A DNA stretch of 64,000 nt from Litoribrevibacter albus (GTDB taxonomy: Bacteria > Pseudomonadota > Gammaproteobacteria > Pseudomonadales > Litoribrevibacteraceae). The translations under genes and the position numbers were made by a program. The notes beneath the pieces are model-generated. The model ran no database searches. It worked only from the letters and a program-made list of their open reading frames with translations, and was not told where the DNA came from. This document shows, in pieces, positions 9,086 through 19,488 of the stretch. Location: the NCBI RefSeq assembly GCF_030159995.1, contig NZ_BSNM01000006.1, positions 1 through 64,000 of the forward strand. The letters are read 5' to 3'. Positions within the stretch are counted from its first letter, which is position 1, and each line of letters opens with the position of its first letter.

Positions 9086-9271
9086 ATGGCTGGTAAGAAA
9101 GTACAAGTAAAACTGGTTCGTAGCCCAATTTCTACTCTGCCTAAGCATAAGCTTTGCGTTAAGGGTCTAGGTCTACGTAAGATTGGTCAAGTAGTTGAAC
9201 TTGAAGACACGCCATCAGTTCGTGGCATGATCAACAAGGTTAACTACCTAGTAGAAGTTATAGGGGAGTAA
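9086..9271 (+). CDS. rpmD: Ribosomal protein L30 (uL30)
   Basis: The 61-residue L30 is a small 50S protein, with [18 protein letters not shown] and the motif [21 protein letters not shown] chose ATG 9086 ([10 protein letters not shown]), which gives the usual length. An in-frame ATG at 9038 lies inside rpsE and would add 16 unrelated residues. The ribosome site (TGGGGTAA) lies across the rpsE stop, suggesting coupling. Confidence 0.96.
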   Translation: MAGKKVQVKLVRSPISTLPKHKLCVKGLGLRKIGQVVELEDTPSVRGMINKVNYLVEVIGE

Positions 9272-9274
9272 GCT

Positions 9275-9709
9275 ATGCGTCTTAATTCTCTAAGCCCAGC
9301 ACCAGGCTCAAAAACTGCTAAAAAGCGTGTAGGTCGTGGTATCGGTAGCGGTCTTGGTAAGACTGGTGGCCGTGGTCACAAAGGTCTTAAATCACGTTCT
9401 GGCGGCAGCGTAGCTCCTGGTTTTGAGGGTGGTCAACAGCCATTACAACGTCGTCTTCCTAAGTTTGGTTTCACTTCACGTAAGTCTCTTGTAACTGCAG
9501 AGATTCGCCTAAGTGAGCTAGCTAAAGTTGAAGGTGATGTAGTTGATTTGAACGCATTGAAAGCTGCTGATGTTGTAAACGGCAGCATTCAATACGCCAA
9601 AATCATCCTATCTGGCGAAATTAATAAAGCAGTAACGGTTAAAGGTTTGCGCGTAACTAAAGGCGCTAAAGCTGCAATCGAAGCTGCAGGCGGTAAGGTT
9701 GAAGAATAA
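9275..9709 (+). CDS. rplO: Ribosomal protein L15 (uL15)
   Basis: The 144-residue L15 is a late-assembly 50S protein. Its glycine/basic N terminus is clear: [20 protein letters not shown] followed by [20 protein letters not shown] and [17 protein letters not shown]. Its last base is shared with the secY start (TAATG), so rplO and secY are probably coupled, as in E. coli. Confidence 0.98.
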   Translation: MRLNSLSPAPGSKTAKKRVGRGIGSGLGKTGGRGHKGLKSRSGGSVAPGFEGGQQPLQRRLPKFGFTSRKSLVTAEIRLSELAKVEGDVVDLNALKAADVVNGSIQYAKIILSGEINKAVTVKGLRVTKGAKAAIEAAGGKVEE

Positions 9710-11022
9710 TGGCTAAAGCAGGAGCATTGCCAGCAGGTGCGGCAAGTGGCTTAGGTGAGTTAAAATCTCGCCTGTTATTTGTATTTATGGCTATCGTTGT
9801 TTATCGCATCGGTGCTCATATACCTGTACCTGGAATTAATCCAGATAGACTGGCAGCCTTGTTTGAGCAAAATCAGGGAACGATTCTAAGCCTCTTCAAT
9901 ATGTTTTCCGGAGGGGCTTTGGAGCGCATGAGTATTCTTGCGCTCGGAATTATGCCTTATATTTCTGCGTCCATTATCATGCAGCTTCTAACTGCAGTAT
10001 CTCCTCAATTGGAGGCACTGAAGAAAGAAGGTGAAGCTGGGCGTAGAAAGATCAGCCAATACACGCGTTACGGTACCGTGGTTCTTGCAACCGTTCAGGC
10101 ATTAGGTATGTCTATGGGGCTTGCAAGTCAGGGTATCTCGTTTACAACAGGTTTTTCTTTCTTCTTCGTCGCTACAACCACACTTGTTTGTGGTGCAGTG
10201 TTCTTGATGTGGTTAGGAGAGCAAGTAACCGAACGTGGTATCGGTAATGGTATATCTATCCTGATTTTTGCTGGTATTGTTGCAGGGCTTCCTTCAGCGA
10301 TCGGGCAAACCTTCGAAACTGCTCGTCAGCAGGATGGTATGTCGTTCCTTGGTTTGATCGTTATCTCGCTTTTAGCAGTAGCGACGATTGCTTTTGTTGT
10401 ATGGATGGAGCGTGCTCAGCGCCGTATTACTGTCCATTATGCAAAGCGTCAGCAAGGCCGTAAGGTTTTTGCAGCGCAAAGCAGTCATTTACCGTTAAAA
10501 GTGAATATGGCGGGTGTTATTCCACCGATTTTTGCTTCTAGTATCCTGTTGTTCCCAGCTTCTCTTGGTCAATGGTTTGGTCAAGGTGAGGGTATGGAAT
10601 GGTTGCAGGAAGTAGCATTGGCTCTCGCTCCAGGTCAGCCGCTTTACCTGATTTTGTTTACATTAAGTGTTGTGTTCTTTTGCTATTTCTACACAGCGTT
10701 AATGTTCAATCCTAAAGATGTGTCAGACAATCTCAAACGTTCTGGCGCATATGTACCGGGGATTCGTCCTGGTGAACAGACTTCACGATACATTGATAAC
10801 GTACTTTCGCGTTTAACTCTGTTCGGTGCTGCTTATATCGCTGCGGTATCTTTATTACCTCAGCTTTTAGTGATCTTCTTTGATGTACCTTTCTATTTTG
10901 GTGGTACCTCGTTGTTGATCGTAGTAGTAGTGATCATGGATTTTATGGCGCAAGTGCAATCTCATCTGATGTCTAGCCAGTACGGTTCGCTGATGAAGAA
11001 AGCTAACCTTAAGGGCGCTTAA
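9709..11022 (+). CDS. secY: Protein translocase channel subunit SecY
   Basis: SecY (437 residues) is the central pore of the SecYEG translocon in the inner membrane, with ten membrane helices. Visible landmarks are the first helix ([21 protein letters not shown]), the plug-region motif [31 protein letters not shown], here identified by GGALERMSI, and the ribosome/SecA contact loops around [17 protein letters not shown] and [17 protein letters not shown]. Length and motifs match E. coli SecY. It overlaps rplO by one base and is followed by rpmJ, the standard order. Confidence 0.98.
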   Translation: MAKAGALPAGAASGLGELKSRLLFVFMAIVVYRIGAHIPVPGINPDRLAALFEQNQGTILSLFNMFSGGALERMSILALGIMPYISASIIMQLLTAVSPQLEALKKEGEAGRRKISQYTRYGTVVLATVQALGMSMGLASQGISFTTGFSFFFVATTTLVCGAVFLMWLGEQVTERGIGNGISILIFAGIVAGLPSAIGQTFETARQQDGMSFLGLIVISLLAVATIAFVVWMERAQRRITVHYAKRQQGRKVFAAQSSHLPLKVNMAGVIPPIFASSILLFPASLGQWFGQGEGMEWLQEVALALAPGQPLYLILFTLSVVFFCYFYTALMFNPKDVSDNLKRSGAYVPGIRPGEQTSRYIDNVLSRLTLFGAAYIAAVSLLPQLLVIFFDVPFYFGGTSLLIVVVVIMDFMAQVQSHLMSSQYGSLMKKANLKGA

Positions 11023-11054
11023 GCCTGGTTAGCACTTGAATTGGAGATGCGATC

Positions 11055-11171
11055 ATGAAAGTACGTGCATCAGTAAAGAAAATTTGTCGTAACTGTAAGA
11101 TCATTCGCCGTAACGGTGTTGTGCGTGTAATCTGCGATGCAGAACCACGTCACAAGCAGCGTCAAGGCTAA
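11055..11171 (+). CDS. rpmJ: Ribosomal protein L36 (bL36), zinc-binding form
   Basis: This 38-residue gene reads [20 protein letters not shown] and ends [12 protein letters not shown]. The CXXC pair plus the later Cys and His are the zinc ligands of the standard L36. It has a TTGGAGAT site before the ATG. Finding the zinc form here, with S14 zinc-free, is the usual gammaproteobacterial arrangement. Confidence 0.96.
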   Translation: MKVRASVKKICRNCKIIRRNGVVRVICDAEPRHKQRQG

Positions 11172-11185
11172 TTATCTGAACGGTG

Positions 11186-11267
11186 GGTGCAACAGTGCTT
11201 GATTTTTATTTGATCACGCATTATGCTGTTGCGCCTTTCACGATAGTCGTGAACAATTCGTTACGAA
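11186..11267 (+). promoter_or_regulatory. Structured leader and possible promoter of the rpsM (alpha) segment
   Basis: The 116-bp gap before rpsM contains three inverted repeats in series. They are GGTGCAACAG (11186-11195) with CTGTTGCGCC (11226-11235, one G-U pair), TTCACGA-TAG-TCGTGAA (11237-11253), and TTCG-TTA-CGAA (11257-11267). Within the first loop lies a possible sigma-70 promoter, TTGATT (11199-11204) and TATGCT (11222-11227), 17 bp apart. In E. coli an S4-binding pseudoknot controls this position. An equivalent role here is inference; I did not verify the E. coli fold. Confidence 0.55.
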
Positions 11268-11287
11268 AGTTTAACGGAGTAATTTAG

Positions 11288-11644
11288 ATGGCCCGTATAG
11301 CAGGCGTCAATATTCCAGACAACAAACATGCGGTGATTTCACTCACCTACATTTTTGGTATTGGTCGTACAACTTCTCAGAAGATTCTTTCTTCTGTAGG
11401 TGTTGAGCCAACTACTAAGATAAAAGACTTGTCTGAAGAAGTATTGGATAAAATTCGTGCGGAAGTTGCTAAGTTTGACACTGAAGGTGACTTACGCCGT
11501 GAAATCAATATGAACATCAAGCGGCTTATGGATTTGGGTTGCTACCGTGGTCTTCGCCACCGTCGTAGCCTTCCTCTACGTGGTCAGCGTTCTAAAACGA
11601 ATGCTCGTACCCGTAAAGGTCCTCGTAAGCCTATTAAGAAATAA
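11288..11644 (+). CDS. rpsM: Ribosomal protein S13 (uS13)
   Basis: The 118-residue S13 is at the top of the 30S head and contacts the P-site tRNA and the 50S subunit. It opens [20 protein letters not shown] and ends in the basic tail [20 protein letters not shown] with [13 protein letters not shown] site (11275-11278) lies ten bases before the ATG. It begins the alpha-operon part (rpsM-rpsK-rpsD-rpoA-rplQ). Confidence 0.98.
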   Translation: MARIAGVNIPDNKHAVISLTYIFGIGRTTSQKILSSVGVEPTTKIKDLSEEVLDKIRAEVAKFDTEGDLRREINMNIKRLMDLGCYRGLRHRRSLPLRGQRSKTNARTRKGPRKPIKK

Positions 11645-11668
11645 TCTTTGATAGCAGGAAACTGAAGC

Positions 11669-12061
11669 ATGGCAAAGCCAAGCAGTTCAAAGGCACGTAA
11701 AAAAGTTAAAAAGCAAGTTGCGGATGGTATCGCACATATCCACGCTTCTTTTAACAACACCATCGTGACTATTACTGACCGTCAAGGCAATGCTCTAGCA
11801 TGGGCAACTGCAGGCGGATCTGGTTTCCGTGGTTCTCGTAAGTCTACGCCGTTCGCAGCTCAGGTTGCGGCAGAGCGCGCAGGTACTGCAGCGCAAGAGT
11901 ATGGTCTTAAGAACCTGGATGTAGAAGTTAAGGGCCCTGGCCCTGGTCGTGAATCCGCAGTGCGTGCACTAAACGCATGTGGTTACAAGATCAGTAACAT
12001 TACGGACGTAACACCTATTCCTCATAATGGTTGTCGTCCTCCTAAGAAGCGTCGCGTGTAA
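11669..12061 (+). CDS. rpsK: Ribosomal protein S11 (uS11)
   Basis: The 130-residue S11 forms part of the 30S platform near the E site. Signature stretches are [40 protein letters not shown] and the C-terminal [19 protein letters not shown]. An AGCAGGAAAC site precedes its ATG. It ends 12 bases before rpsD. Confidence 0.98.
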   Translation: MAKPSSSKARKKVKKQVADGIAHIHASFNNTIVTITDRQGNALAWATAGGSGFRGSRKSTPFAAQVAAERAGTAAQEYGLKNLDVEVKGPGPGRESAVRALNACGYKISNITDVTPIPHNGCRPPKKRRV

Positions 12062-12073
12062 GAAGGGGGCAGT

Positions 12074-12694
12074 ATGGCTCGTTATATCGGACCAAAATGT
12101 AAACTGTCTCGTCGTGAAGGCACCGATCTTTTCTTGAAAAGTGGTGCCCGTGCACTTGATTCTAAGTGTAAGCTAGAGACAGCTCCGGGTCAGCACGGCC
12201 AACGTCGTGGTCGTTTGTCTGATTACGGACTACAGTTGCGTGAGAAACAGAAAGTACGTCGTACTTATGGCGTTCTTGAGAAACAATTCCGCAACTACTA
12301 TAAAGAAGCAGCGCGTCTTAAAGGTGCAACTGGTGAAAACCTGTTGAAACTTCTTGAGGCACGCCTAGATAACGTTGTTTATCGTATGGGCTTTGGTTCT
12401 ACTCGTGCAGAAGCACGTCAGATCGTAAGCCACAAAGCGATTCAAGTTAACGGTCGCACAGTTAACATCGCTTCTTTCCAAGTAGCTCCTGGCGACGTGA
12501 TTAGCGTTCGTGAAGGTGCGAAAGGTCAACTTCGTATCCAAAGTGCTCTTGAATTGAGCAAAAACCGTGCAGCGGTTGAGTGGATCGAAGTAGATGAGAA
12601 GAAGCTGGAAGGTACGTTCAAGGCTGCTCCTGAACGTTCTGATCTGTCGGCAGAAATTAACGAAAACCTGATTGTTGAGCTTTACTCTAAGTAA
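12074..12694 (+). CDS. rpsD: Ribosomal protein S4 (uS4)
   Basis: The 206-residue S4 is a primary 16S rRNA-binding protein and, in E. coli, the repressor of the alpha operon. The N-terminal part has [20 protein letters not shown], and the S4 RNA-binding domain follows ([20 protein letters not shown] and [14 protein letters not shown]). Length equals that of E. coli S4. An AAGGGGGC site lies before the ATG. It would be the natural ligand if the rpsM leader is regulatory. Confidence 0.98.
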   Translation: MARYIGPKCKLSRREGTDLFLKSGARALDSKCKLETAPGQHGQRRGRLSDYGLQLREKQKVRRTYGVLEKQFRNYYKEAARLKGATGENLLKLLEARLDNVVYRMGFGSTRAEARQIVSHKAIQVNGRTVNIASFQVAPGDVISVREGAKGQLRIQSALELSKNRAAVEWIEVDEKKLEGTFKAAPERSDLSAEINENLIVELYSK

Positions 12695-12720
12695 CAGGTA
12701 TAGCTAATTAAGAGGCAACT

Positions 12721-13722
12721 ATGCAGCGTTCCGTGAACGACTTTTTAGTTCCACGTCACATTGATGTGACTGAATACAGTAACACACGCGCGAAGGTGGT
12801 TCTTGAGCCATTGGAGCGTGGATTTGGTCATACGCTGGGTAGTGCGTTGCGTAGGATCCTGCTTTCTTCTATGCCTGGTGCTGCTATCGTTGAAGCTGAA
12901 ATTGATGGCGTTCAACATGAGTACAGTGCAATTGAAGGTGTGCAGGAAGACGTAATTGAAATTCTGTTGAACCTTAAAGGTGTAGCTGTTCGTATGCACG
13001 AAGCAGACACTGCTACTTTAAGCCTGTCTAAGGTTGGTCCTGGTCCTGTATTGGCAGGAGACATTCAAGTTGATCACTCAGTGGAAATTGCTAACCCTGA
13101 GCACGTAATCGCTAACTTGAATGAAGCAGCAGAGTTGAAAATGACTCTTAAAGTTGCAAAAGGTCGCGGCTATGAGCCAGCTGATACGCGTGAATCTGAT
13201 GAAGACGAAACTCGTCCAATCGGCCGCCTACAGTTGGATGCCACGTACAGCCCAATTCGTCGTGTTGCCTACAGTGTAGAAAGCGCGCGTGTTGAGCAAC
13301 GTACGGACCTGGATAAGCTGGTGATTGATTTGGACACTGATGGCACTATTGAGCCTGAAGAGTGCATTCGCCGTGCAGCAACTATCCTACAGCAGCAGTT
13401 AGCTGTGTTCGTCGATCTTGAGAATGAAGCTGAGCCGGAAGTTAAAGAAGAAGAAGATCAAATTGATCCAATCCTTCTTCGTCCTGTTGACGATCTGGAG
13501 CTTACAGTTCGTTCTGCAAACTGTTTGAAGGCTGAGAACATTTACTACATTGGTGATCTAATTCAACGTACTGAAGTTGAATTGTTGAAGACACCAAACC
13601 TTGGTAAAAAGTCTCTGACGGAAATCAAAGATGTACTAGCTTCTCGCGGTCTGTCTTTGGGTATGCGTCTAGAGAACTGGCCTCCAGCAAGTTTGAAAAA
13701 CGACGACAGAGTAAACCCGTAA
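12721..13722 (+). CDS. rpoA: RNA polymerase alpha subunit
   Basis: The 333-residue alpha subunit dimerises to start core RNA polymerase assembly. The N-terminal domain has the signature [20 protein letters not shown] with SSMPG. The linker at about residues 235-250 is acidic ([12 protein letters not shown]). The C-terminal domain, which binds UP elements and activators such as FNR/CRP, has [20 protein letters not shown] and [20 protein letters not shown]. Length and domains are standard. It is followed by rplQ after 41 bases. Confidence 0.98.
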   Translation: MQRSVNDFLVPRHIDVTEYSNTRAKVVLEPLERGFGHTLGSALRRILLSSMPGAAIVEAEIDGVQHEYSAIEGVQEDVIEILLNLKGVAVRMHEADTATLSLSKVGPGPVLAGDIQVDHSVEIANPEHVIANLNEAAELKMTLKVAKGRGYEPADTRESDEDETRPIGRLQLDATYSPIRRVAYSVESARVEQRTDLDKLVIDLDTDGTIEPEECIRRAATILQQQLAVFVDLENEAEPEVKEEEDQIDPILLRPVDDLELTVRSANCLKAENIYYIGDLIQRTEVELLKTPNLGKKSLTEIKDVLASRGLSLGMRLENWPPASLKNDDRVNP

Positions 13723-13763
13723 TCAGAGCATCCGAACTCTGATGTTTGGTAAGGAATTAAATC

Positions 13764-14153
13764 ATGCGTCATCGTAAGAGTGGTCGTCACTTTAATCGTA
13801 CAAGTGCACATCGCCAAGCGATGTTCAAGAACATGACTGTATCGCTTGTTGAGCATGAAGTTATTAAAACAACTCTACCTAAAGCGAAAGAATTACGTCG
13901 CTTTGCAGAGCCTTTAATTACTCTTGCTAAAAAAGATACAGTTGCTAACCGTCGTTTAGCTTTTGCTCGTACTCGTAGCAATGCAGCGGTAGGCAAATTG
14001 TTCAATGAACTAGGTCCTCGTTATGAGAACCGTCCTGGTGGTTACATCCGTATCCTTAAGTGCGGATTCCGTGCAGGTGATAATGCGCCTATGGCTATCG
14101 TTGAGTTAGTCGATCGTCCTTTGCCAGCTGGCGAAGACAGCGCAGAAGATTAA
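13764..14153 (+). CDS. rplQ: Ribosomal protein L17 (bL17)
   Basis: The 129-residue L17 is the last gene of the super-operon. It opens [20 protein letters not shown] and has [20 protein letters not shown]. The C-terminal tail (AGEDSAED) is acidic. A TAAGGA site (13750-13755) precedes the ATG. A strong terminator starts four bases after the stop. Confidence 0.98.
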   Translation: MRHRKSGRHFNRTSAHRQAMFKNMTVSLVEHEVIKTTLPKAKELRRFAEPLITLAKKDTVANRRLAFARTRSNAAVGKLFNELGPRYENRPGGYIRILKCGFRAGDNAPMAIVELVDRPLPAGEDSAED

Positions 14154-14154
14154 T

Positions 14155-14183
14155 AAAAAGCCGGGTTTAACACCCGGCTTTTT
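14155..14183 (+). terminator. Terminator of the ribosomal super-operon
   Basis: The stem GCCGGGT (14160-14166), loop TTAAC, and ACCCGGC (14172-14178) are flanked by A and T runs, so it could work on both strands. It ends the transcript that began near 530. Confidence 0.93.
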
Positions 14184-14214
14184 ATTGTCTGGCTATTTAC
14201 ATTCTAGCCGGCGT

Positions 14215-14241
14215 AAAAAAGGGAGCTTATGCTCCCTTTTT
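14215..14241 (-). terminator. Terminator of uvrA
   Basis: GGGAGC-TTAT-GCTCCC (14221-14236) is flanked by A and T runs. It lies just beyond the uvrA stop codon on the minus strand, and its symmetry would also stop any rightward read-through. Confidence 0.88.
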
Positions 14242-14243
14242 AT

Positions 14244-17066
14244 TTAGTTCTCTAGCATGGCTTTTAGATAATGCCCGGTATGGGAGCCTGCTACTTGTGA
14301 AACCTCTTCAGGTGTACCTTCGGCAATAATGGTACCACCTCCCTTACCTCCTTCTGGACCTAAGTCCACGATCCAGTCTGCCGTCTTAATCACATCAAGA
14401 TTGTGCTCAATAACTACGACGGTGTTTCCTCGATCACGAAGCTTATGCAGTACTGTGAGCAGTTGCTGTATATCATGGAAGTGAAGCCCTGTTGTTGGTT
14501 CATCCAGAATGTAAAGCGTATTGCCGCTGTCCCTCTTAGAAAGTTCTTTAGATAGCTTCACCCGCTGAGCTTCACCGCCTGACAGTGTAATAGCACTTTG
14601 CCCCAGCTTTATGTAGCCAAGGCCAACATCCAATAAGGTTTGAAGCTTTCTGGCAATGGCTGGAATGGCATCAAAGAATTCCCGTGCATCCTCAACCGTC
14701 ATATCCAGAACTTGGTGAATGTTTTTTCCTTTATAGGTAATTTCGAGGGTCTCTCGGTTGTAACGTTTTCCTTTACATATGTCACATGGAACATAAATAT
14801 CAGGTAGGAAGTGCATTTCTACCTTGATCACCCCATCACCCTGGCAGGCCTCACAGCGCCCACCTTTGACGTTAAAGCTAAAACGACCTGGTTTATAGCC
14901 TCTAGAACGAGCTTCTTGTGTTCCTGAGAAAAGCTCACGAACGCCGGTGAATATACCTGTGTATGTGGCTGGGTTCGAGCGTGGTGTACGGCCAATCGGA
15001 CTTTGGTCTATATCAATAACCTTATCTAGGTGCTCAACCCCATTGATGTCCTGGTAAGGTGCGGTGGTTGACTGATGTGCCCCGTTAAGTTTGTGGGCCA
15101 TGATCGGATAAAGGGTTGTATTGATTAGCGTTGATTTACCTGATCCGGAAACACCGGTGACACAGGTCATAAGCCCAATAGGGAGTTTAAGGTTTACATC
15201 TTTTAAGTTATTGCCACCGGCACCAAGCAGTTCTAACCAGGAATCACTTACAGGATGTCGTTGAGCGGGCACTTCAATTTGTTTGATACCTGACAGGTAT
15301 TGTCCGGTTAACGAGTTCTTGTCTGAGCTAACTTCTTCAGGTGTACCCTGTGAGATCACTTGACCGCCGTGAACGCCTGCTCCTGGACCGATATCAATTA
15401 CGTAATCCGCAAGTTTAATGGCATCTTCATCGTGTTCGACGACAATAACTGTATTGCCGAGATCGCGAAGACGCTTCAGTGTTTCAAGCAGGCGATCGTT
15501 GTCTCGTTGATGGAGGCCAATAGAAGGCTCATCGAGAATGTACATCACGCCTACCAAACCGGCGCCGATCTGACTTGCAAGACGAATTCGCTGGGCTTCA
15601 CCGCCGGAGAGGGTGTCTGCACTTCGGTCCAAAGTCAGGTACTCCAGTCCTACATTGACCAGAAAGTGAAGGCGATCGCCAATTTCTTTAACAATTTTGT
15701 CGGCAATCTGAGCTTTTGCCCCTTCGAGTTCCATTGATGAAAACAGCGCTTGAGCATCACCAACCGACAGTCTCGTGACGGATGGTAAAGTTTGTTCATT
15801 AACAAAGACATGGCGAGATGACTCTTTTAATCGAGCACCATCGCAGCTAGGACAGGGCTGAATACTAAGGTAGTTTGAGAGTTCTTCTCTGACTAATGGA
15901 CTTTCAGTTTCTTTGTAGCGTCTGTCCAGGTTTGGTAACACACCCTCAAAGCTTTGTTCTTTAAAATACACATCGCCTTTGGCTGTAACATGTTTGAACG
16001 CTACTTTCTCACTGCCCGAGCCTTGAAGGATGAGCTTCTTGAACTTTGAATCAAGATCCTTCCATGCCGTGTCTAGTGAAAAGCCATAATGGTTGGCGAT
16101 GGAGTCGAGAAGCTGGAAGTAATACAAGCTGCGTTTATCCCAGCCTTTAATAGCCCCGGTTGCCAGAGACAGTGATTCATCAACGACAATCTTTGATTGA
16201 TCAAAAAACTGTTTTGTCCCTAGCCCGTCACAGGTAGGGCAGGCCCCTGCCGGGTTGTTGAATGAAAAAGATCTTGGCTCTAGCTCTGCAATGGAATAAC
16301 CGCAGCTCGGGCAGGCATGCTTTGCAGAGAAGGTAAGGTCCTCCTGATCGCTGTCCATATAAGCGACCAATGCAATCCCTTCAGAAAGCTCTATGGTGGT
16401 TTCTAGGGATTCCGCCAGTCTTGTTTCAATCTCAGGTTTGACTTTGAGGCGGTCGATGACCACTTCAATTGTATGTTTTTTGTTTTTGTCTAAGTCCGGA
16501 CGTTCATCCAGTTCATAGATGCGACCATTAATTCTTACGCGAATATAGCCTTTCGCTTGTAGATCTTCGAACAGATGCAGGTGTTCGCCTTTTCTGTTAC
16601 GAACCACCGGAGCCAGAAGCATGATTTTGCTGTCCTCCGGTAAGGTCATGATCTGATCCACCATCTGGCTGATGGTTTGAGCTTGTAGCGGTAAGTCATG
16701 AGTAGGGCAGCGGGCTTCACCGACACGAGCAAAGAGCAGTCTTAAGTAGTCGTAGATCTCGGTAACCGTACCAACGGTTGAACGAGGATTGTGTGAAGTT
16801 GATTTCTGTTCGATGGAAATGGCAGGAGATAAACCTTCAATGCTATCTACATCAGGCTTTTCCATCATGGACAAGAATTGGCGTGCGTAAGTAGAAAGAC
16901 TTTCAACATAACGTCTTTGGCCTTCTGCGTATAACGTATCAAAGGCCAGTGAGGATTTTCCTGAACCGGATAGGCCGGTGATAACTACCAGCTTGTCCCG
17001 AGGGATATCGAGGTCGATATTTTTAAGGTTGTGTGTCCTGGCGCCGCGAACGGAAATCTTGTCCAT
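14244..17066 (-). CDS. uvrA: Excinuclease ABC subunit A
   Basis: UvrA (940 residues) is the DNA-damage sensor of nucleotide excision repair, a dimeric ABC-type ATPase that loads UvrB. Two nucleotide-binding modules are visible: Walker A motifs [19 protein letters not shown] near residue 32 and [14 protein letters not shown] near 640, and ABC signatures [14 protein letters not shown] and [14 protein letters not shown]. Zinc modules [13 protein letters not shown]...CPTCDGLG and CEACQGDG...CDICKGKRY are complete. Length matches E. coli (940). The upstream 80 bp show no recognisable LexA box of the CTGT...ACAG type, so SOS control is not evident. Confidence 0.98.
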   Translation of the reverse strand: MDKISVRGARTHNLKNIDLDIPRDKLVVITGLSGSGKSSLAFDTLYAEGQRRYVESLSTYARQFLSMMEKPDVDSIEGLSPAISIEQKSTSHNPRSTVGTVTEIYDYLRLLFARVGEARCPTHDLPLQAQTISQMVDQIMTLPEDSKIMLLAPVVRNRKGEHLHLFEDLQAKGYIRVRINGRIYELDERPDLDKNKKHTIEVVIDRLKVKPEIETRLAESLETTIELSEGIALVAYMDSDQEDLTFSAKHACPSCGYSIAELEPRSFSFNNPAGACPTCDGLGTKQFFDQSKIVVDESLSLATGAIKGWDKRSLYYFQLLDSIANHYGFSLDTAWKDLDSKFKKLILQGSGSEKVAFKHVTAKGDVYFKEQSFEGVLPNLDRRYKETESPLVREELSNYLSIQPCPSCDGARLKESSRHVFVNEQTLPSVTRLSVGDAQALFSSMELEGAKAQIADKIVKEIGDRLHFLVNVGLEYLTLDRSADTLSGGEAQRIRLASQIGAGLVGVMYILDEPSIGLHQRDNDRLLETLKRLRDLGNTVIVVEHDEDAIKLADYVIDIGPGAGVHGGQVISQGTPEEVSSDKNSLTGQYLSGIKQIEVPAQRHPVSDSWLELLGAGGNNLKDVNLKLPIGLMTCVTGVSGSGKSTLINTTLYPIMAHKLNGAHQSTTAPYQDINGVEHLDKVIDIDQSPIGRTPRSNPATYTGIFTGVRELFSGTQEARSRGYKPGRFSFNVKGGRCEACQGDGVIKVEMHFLPDIYVPCDICKGKRYNRETLEITYKGKNIHQVLDMTVEDAREFFDAIPAIARKLQTLLDVGLGYIKLGQSAITLSGGEAQRVKLSKELSKRDSGNTLYILDEPTTGLHFHDIQQLLTVLHKLRDRGNTVVVIEHNLDVIKTADWIVDLGPEGGKGGGTIIAEGTPEEVSQVAGSHTGHYLKAMLEN

Positions 17067-17119
17067 TAAAGCCTCTAGCCCAAATAATAAAAGGAATCAT
17101 TATAGGGACTATGAGGATG

Positions 17120-17146
17120 AGATAAAGAGCAGGATGCTCTTTATCT
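17120..17146 (-). terminator. Hairpin after the CsgD/VpsT-like gene, possible terminator
   Basis: Perfect 11-bp arms AGATAAAGAGC (17120-17130) and GCTCTTTATCT (17136-17146) begin at the last base before the stop codon of the regulator at 17147. No T run follows on the minus strand, so it may be a weak terminator or an mRNA 3'-end stabiliser. Confidence 0.5.
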
Positions 17147-17833
17147 TTATGCTGCGTTAGAACGATTTACTGCATCAGAGTCCAGGTTTTCGTTGGCCCA
17201 GTTAATGGCTTGTACCCGGTTAGATGCCCCGATCTTTTTGAACAGGTTATACATGTGGGTTTTGACTGTGTGCATGCTGACATTTAACTTGTCGGCAATT
17301 TGGGCGTTAGTCGCTCCAGTAGCTGTTAACTTGAGAATCTGAAGCTCACGCTTGGTTAGTAGCTGGCTGGAGTCTTCTGCTGTACGGTAGGCAGTACGAG
17401 TTTGTTGTAAGTAAACTTTAAGCAGTTTACGTGGAATCCATAAGTCGCCAGCAAGTAAAGCATTAATGCCCTTATAAACCTGGCTCTGTGGTTGGTGAGC
17501 GTAAAAAATACCTGCGATCGTTGGATGATCAATCAGCTTTTCGAACTTGGAATCCGACAATACGTTGATGAAGGCAACGGAAATCGCGCTGTTCTTTTGG
17601 TAAAGCTCATTGAGGAAGCGAATGGCTTGTTCTGGTCGAATGTCTCGTACATCCAACAGTAACAGGCTGGTAAGCTCTTCTTCAGCGGAAATACGTTTAA
17701 CTGCATCTGCTTGGTTGGTTAGCTGTGCTGACAGATGTTGCTCGTTGATCAGATAGTTAATGATCACAGAGTTTTGAAGGTTTTGTTGACCGACCAGTAG
17801 AATGTTCTGTAACGATTTCTTTAAAGCAGTCAT
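17147..17833 (-). CDS. LuxR/CsgD/VpsT-family transcription regulator
   Basis: This 228-residue protein matches the layout of CsgD and VpsT, which control biofilm matrix genes. The N-terminal half is a receiver-like domain without an obvious phosphorylation pocket. The C-terminal LuxR helix-turn-helix is [20 protein letters not shown] and [20 protein letters not shown]. In VpsT a W-[FLM]-[TS]-R motif (131-134) binds c-di-GMP. The aligned position here is W132-I-P-R135, so Trp and Arg are kept but the Thr/Ser is Pro. It is preceded by AGGAGCTAACC. It is transcribed away from the YajR-type gene. Target genes are unknown. Confidence 0.85.
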   Translation of the reverse strand: MTALKKSLQNILLVGQQNLQNSVIINYLINEQHLSAQLTNQADAVKRISAEEELTSLLLLDVRDIRPEQAIRFLNELYQKNSAISVAFINVLSDSKFEKLIDHPTIAGIFYAHQPQSQVYKGINALLAGDLWIPRKLLKVYLQQTRTAYRTAEDSSQLLTKRELQILKLTATGATNAQIADKLNVSMHTVKTHMYNLFKKIGASNRVQAINWANENLDSDAVNRSNAA

Positions 17834-17932
17834 GGTTAGCTCCTTATCCTTGGGGCAAAACTGATTAAATCCCTTACTACTTAATCTCGGGGGTGTTCTC
17901 TATTCGCGAGACAGCCATTAAGCCATAAAAAA

Positions 17933-17968
17933 ATGTAGGATTCTTGTTCTATGTCTAATTTCCTACAT
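17933..17968. promoter_or_regulatory. Inverted repeat between the regulator and transporter genes
   Basis: ATGTAGGA (17933-17940) and TCCTACAT (17961-17968) are perfect 8-bp arms 20 bp apart in the divergent region. The arm spacing, 28 bp centre to centre, suits binding of two regulator dimers or a large stem-loop. No function is shown. Confidence 0.4.
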
Positions 17969-18039
17969 ATCAAGAAGATATTGTCGTAATCGTAAAAGTG
18001 ATAAACTTGCGCCCGATCACAAAAAGGAGTGGAGAAGGC

Positions 18040-19416
18040 ATGAATTCTAATGAGCGCATAAGCACGTTGTCACTGGCGTTGCTGTACTCATTTCGTATGT
18101 TGGGCCTGTTTATGGTGCTTCCGGTTTTATCACTTTATATGTCTCCGGAATCGACAGGTAAGACGTTAGAAGGGGCTACACCATTATTGATAGGTTTGGC
18201 AATAGGCGGCTATGGTTTAACTCAAGCTCTGATGCAGATTCCGTTTGGATCATTGTCTGATCGTTACGGACGAAAATTTTTAATCACGGTTGGATATTGC
18301 TTGTTCATAAGCGGCAGTTTGGTTGCTGCAATGAGTGATTCCATTTACGGAATTATTTTCGGTAGGGTACTACAGGGAGGCGGAGCTGTAGCTGCCTGTA
18401 TTATGGCGCTGTTAGGTGATTTAACATCTGAACAGACTCGAACCCGTTCTATGGCTATGGTTGGCGCCAGTATCGGCGTTTCGTTTGCGATCTCGATAGT
18501 GCTTGGGCCTATTGTCGATGCGTATTGGGGCATTCATGGCATTTTCTGGTTGACGGCGTTGTTGGGTGTGATCGGCCTGGTGATTTTATGGAAGATGGTG
18601 CCGAACCCACCAAACTCTGTGTATTCCTTGGAAACTTTGTCGACGAAAGAAGGGTTGTCGAAGAGTTATTTTAATGGAGAGTTACAGCGCGTGTATTGGG
18701 GCGTTTTGATTCTTCATGCGCTGCTGACGGCGTTGTTTATTTTCCTTCCTACTAAAATCATTGCGGCTTTCGACATTGAAGCCTCTATGACCGGGTGGAT
18801 CTACTTACCTGTAGTTGTATTGGGGTTTGTGCTGGCGGTGCCTTTTATTCTGGTGGCAGAAGTAAAACGTCAAATGAAGTGGATGATGGTTCTGGCTGTC
18901 GCGTTGATGCTGCTTGTGACGGTTAGTCTGATGGCAGATGTAACGGCTGGTTATGCCATGGCTATGTTACTTCTGGTCTTTTTCACGGCCTTTAATCTTA
19001 TGGAAGCGACATTGCCATCCTTGGTGGCGAAGCTTGCTTCGGCAGGCACCCGTGGCAGTGCGATGGGGCTGTTCTCATCCCACCAGTTCTTAGGTGCGTT
19101 CATTGGTGGCTGGCTAGGCGGTATGGCGTTGCAATGGAAAGGTGAAAGTTTTCTTCTGATGGCCTGTTCTGGATTATTGGTTTTATGGTTGATTTTGGTT
19201 ACCACCATGCAGCCGCCAAAGTTTTTGAAGGGATTATCTTTACCCTTTGACCTGACCGGTGATTCTTCTTCCTCTCTGGAAGCCCTTCGTCAGGTAGAAG
19301 GGGTGTTGGAAGTGTACCATTACGGAGAGATGCAAACTTTGTACATAAAATATGATCCCGACCTGACGAATGAAGGGATAATTCATAAAACTTTGCAGGG
19401 TGGCCGCTTGGCCTAA
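18040..19416 (+). CDS. yajR: MFS transporter with C-terminal ferredoxin-like domain, YajR type
   Basis: The 458-residue protein is a 12-helix major facilitator transporter. Motif A appears as GSLSDRYGRK in the loop after helix 2. After the last helix, residues ~390-458 form a soluble tail (EALRQVEGVLEVYHYGEMQT) matching the YAM domain of YajR, whose substrate is not settled. I chose ATG 18040 (MNSNERISTLSL), preceded by AAGGAGTGGAGAAGG, over an in-frame GTG at 17998. Its place between uvrA and ssb matches pseudomonads, supporting vertical inheritance. Confidence 0.88.
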   Translation: MNSNERISTLSLALLYSFRMLGLFMVLPVLSLYMSPESTGKTLEGATPLLIGLAIGGYGLTQALMQIPFGSLSDRYGRKFLITVGYCLFISGSLVAAMSDSIYGIIFGRVLQGGGAVAACIMALLGDLTSEQTRTRSMAMVGASIGVSFAISIVLGPIVDAYWGIHGIFWLTALLGVIGLVILWKMVPNPPNSVYSLETLSTKEGLSKSYFNGELQRVYWGVLILHALLTALFIFLPTKIIAAFDIEASMTGWIYLPVVVLGFVLAVPFILVAEVKRQMKWMMVLAVALMLLVTVSLMADVTAGYAMAMLLLVFFTAFNLMEATLPSLVAKLASAGTRGSAMGLFSSHQFLGAFIGGWLGGMALQWKGESFLLMACSGLLVLWLILVTTMQPPKFLKGLSLPFDLTGDSSSSLEALRQVEGVLEVYHYGEMQTLYIKYDPDLTNEGIIHKTLQGGRLA

Positions 19417-19488
19417 GCTGAGTCTGAGGCTACAATGATCCCCTTAATTTTATTTTCAGTCGTAAGTTAGATTCATCTGGAGAGTTTC

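Noticed and set aside
15360-15737. Plus-strand open frame inside uvrA
   Set aside because: It is the reverse shadow of a highly conserved uvrA and has no family likeness.
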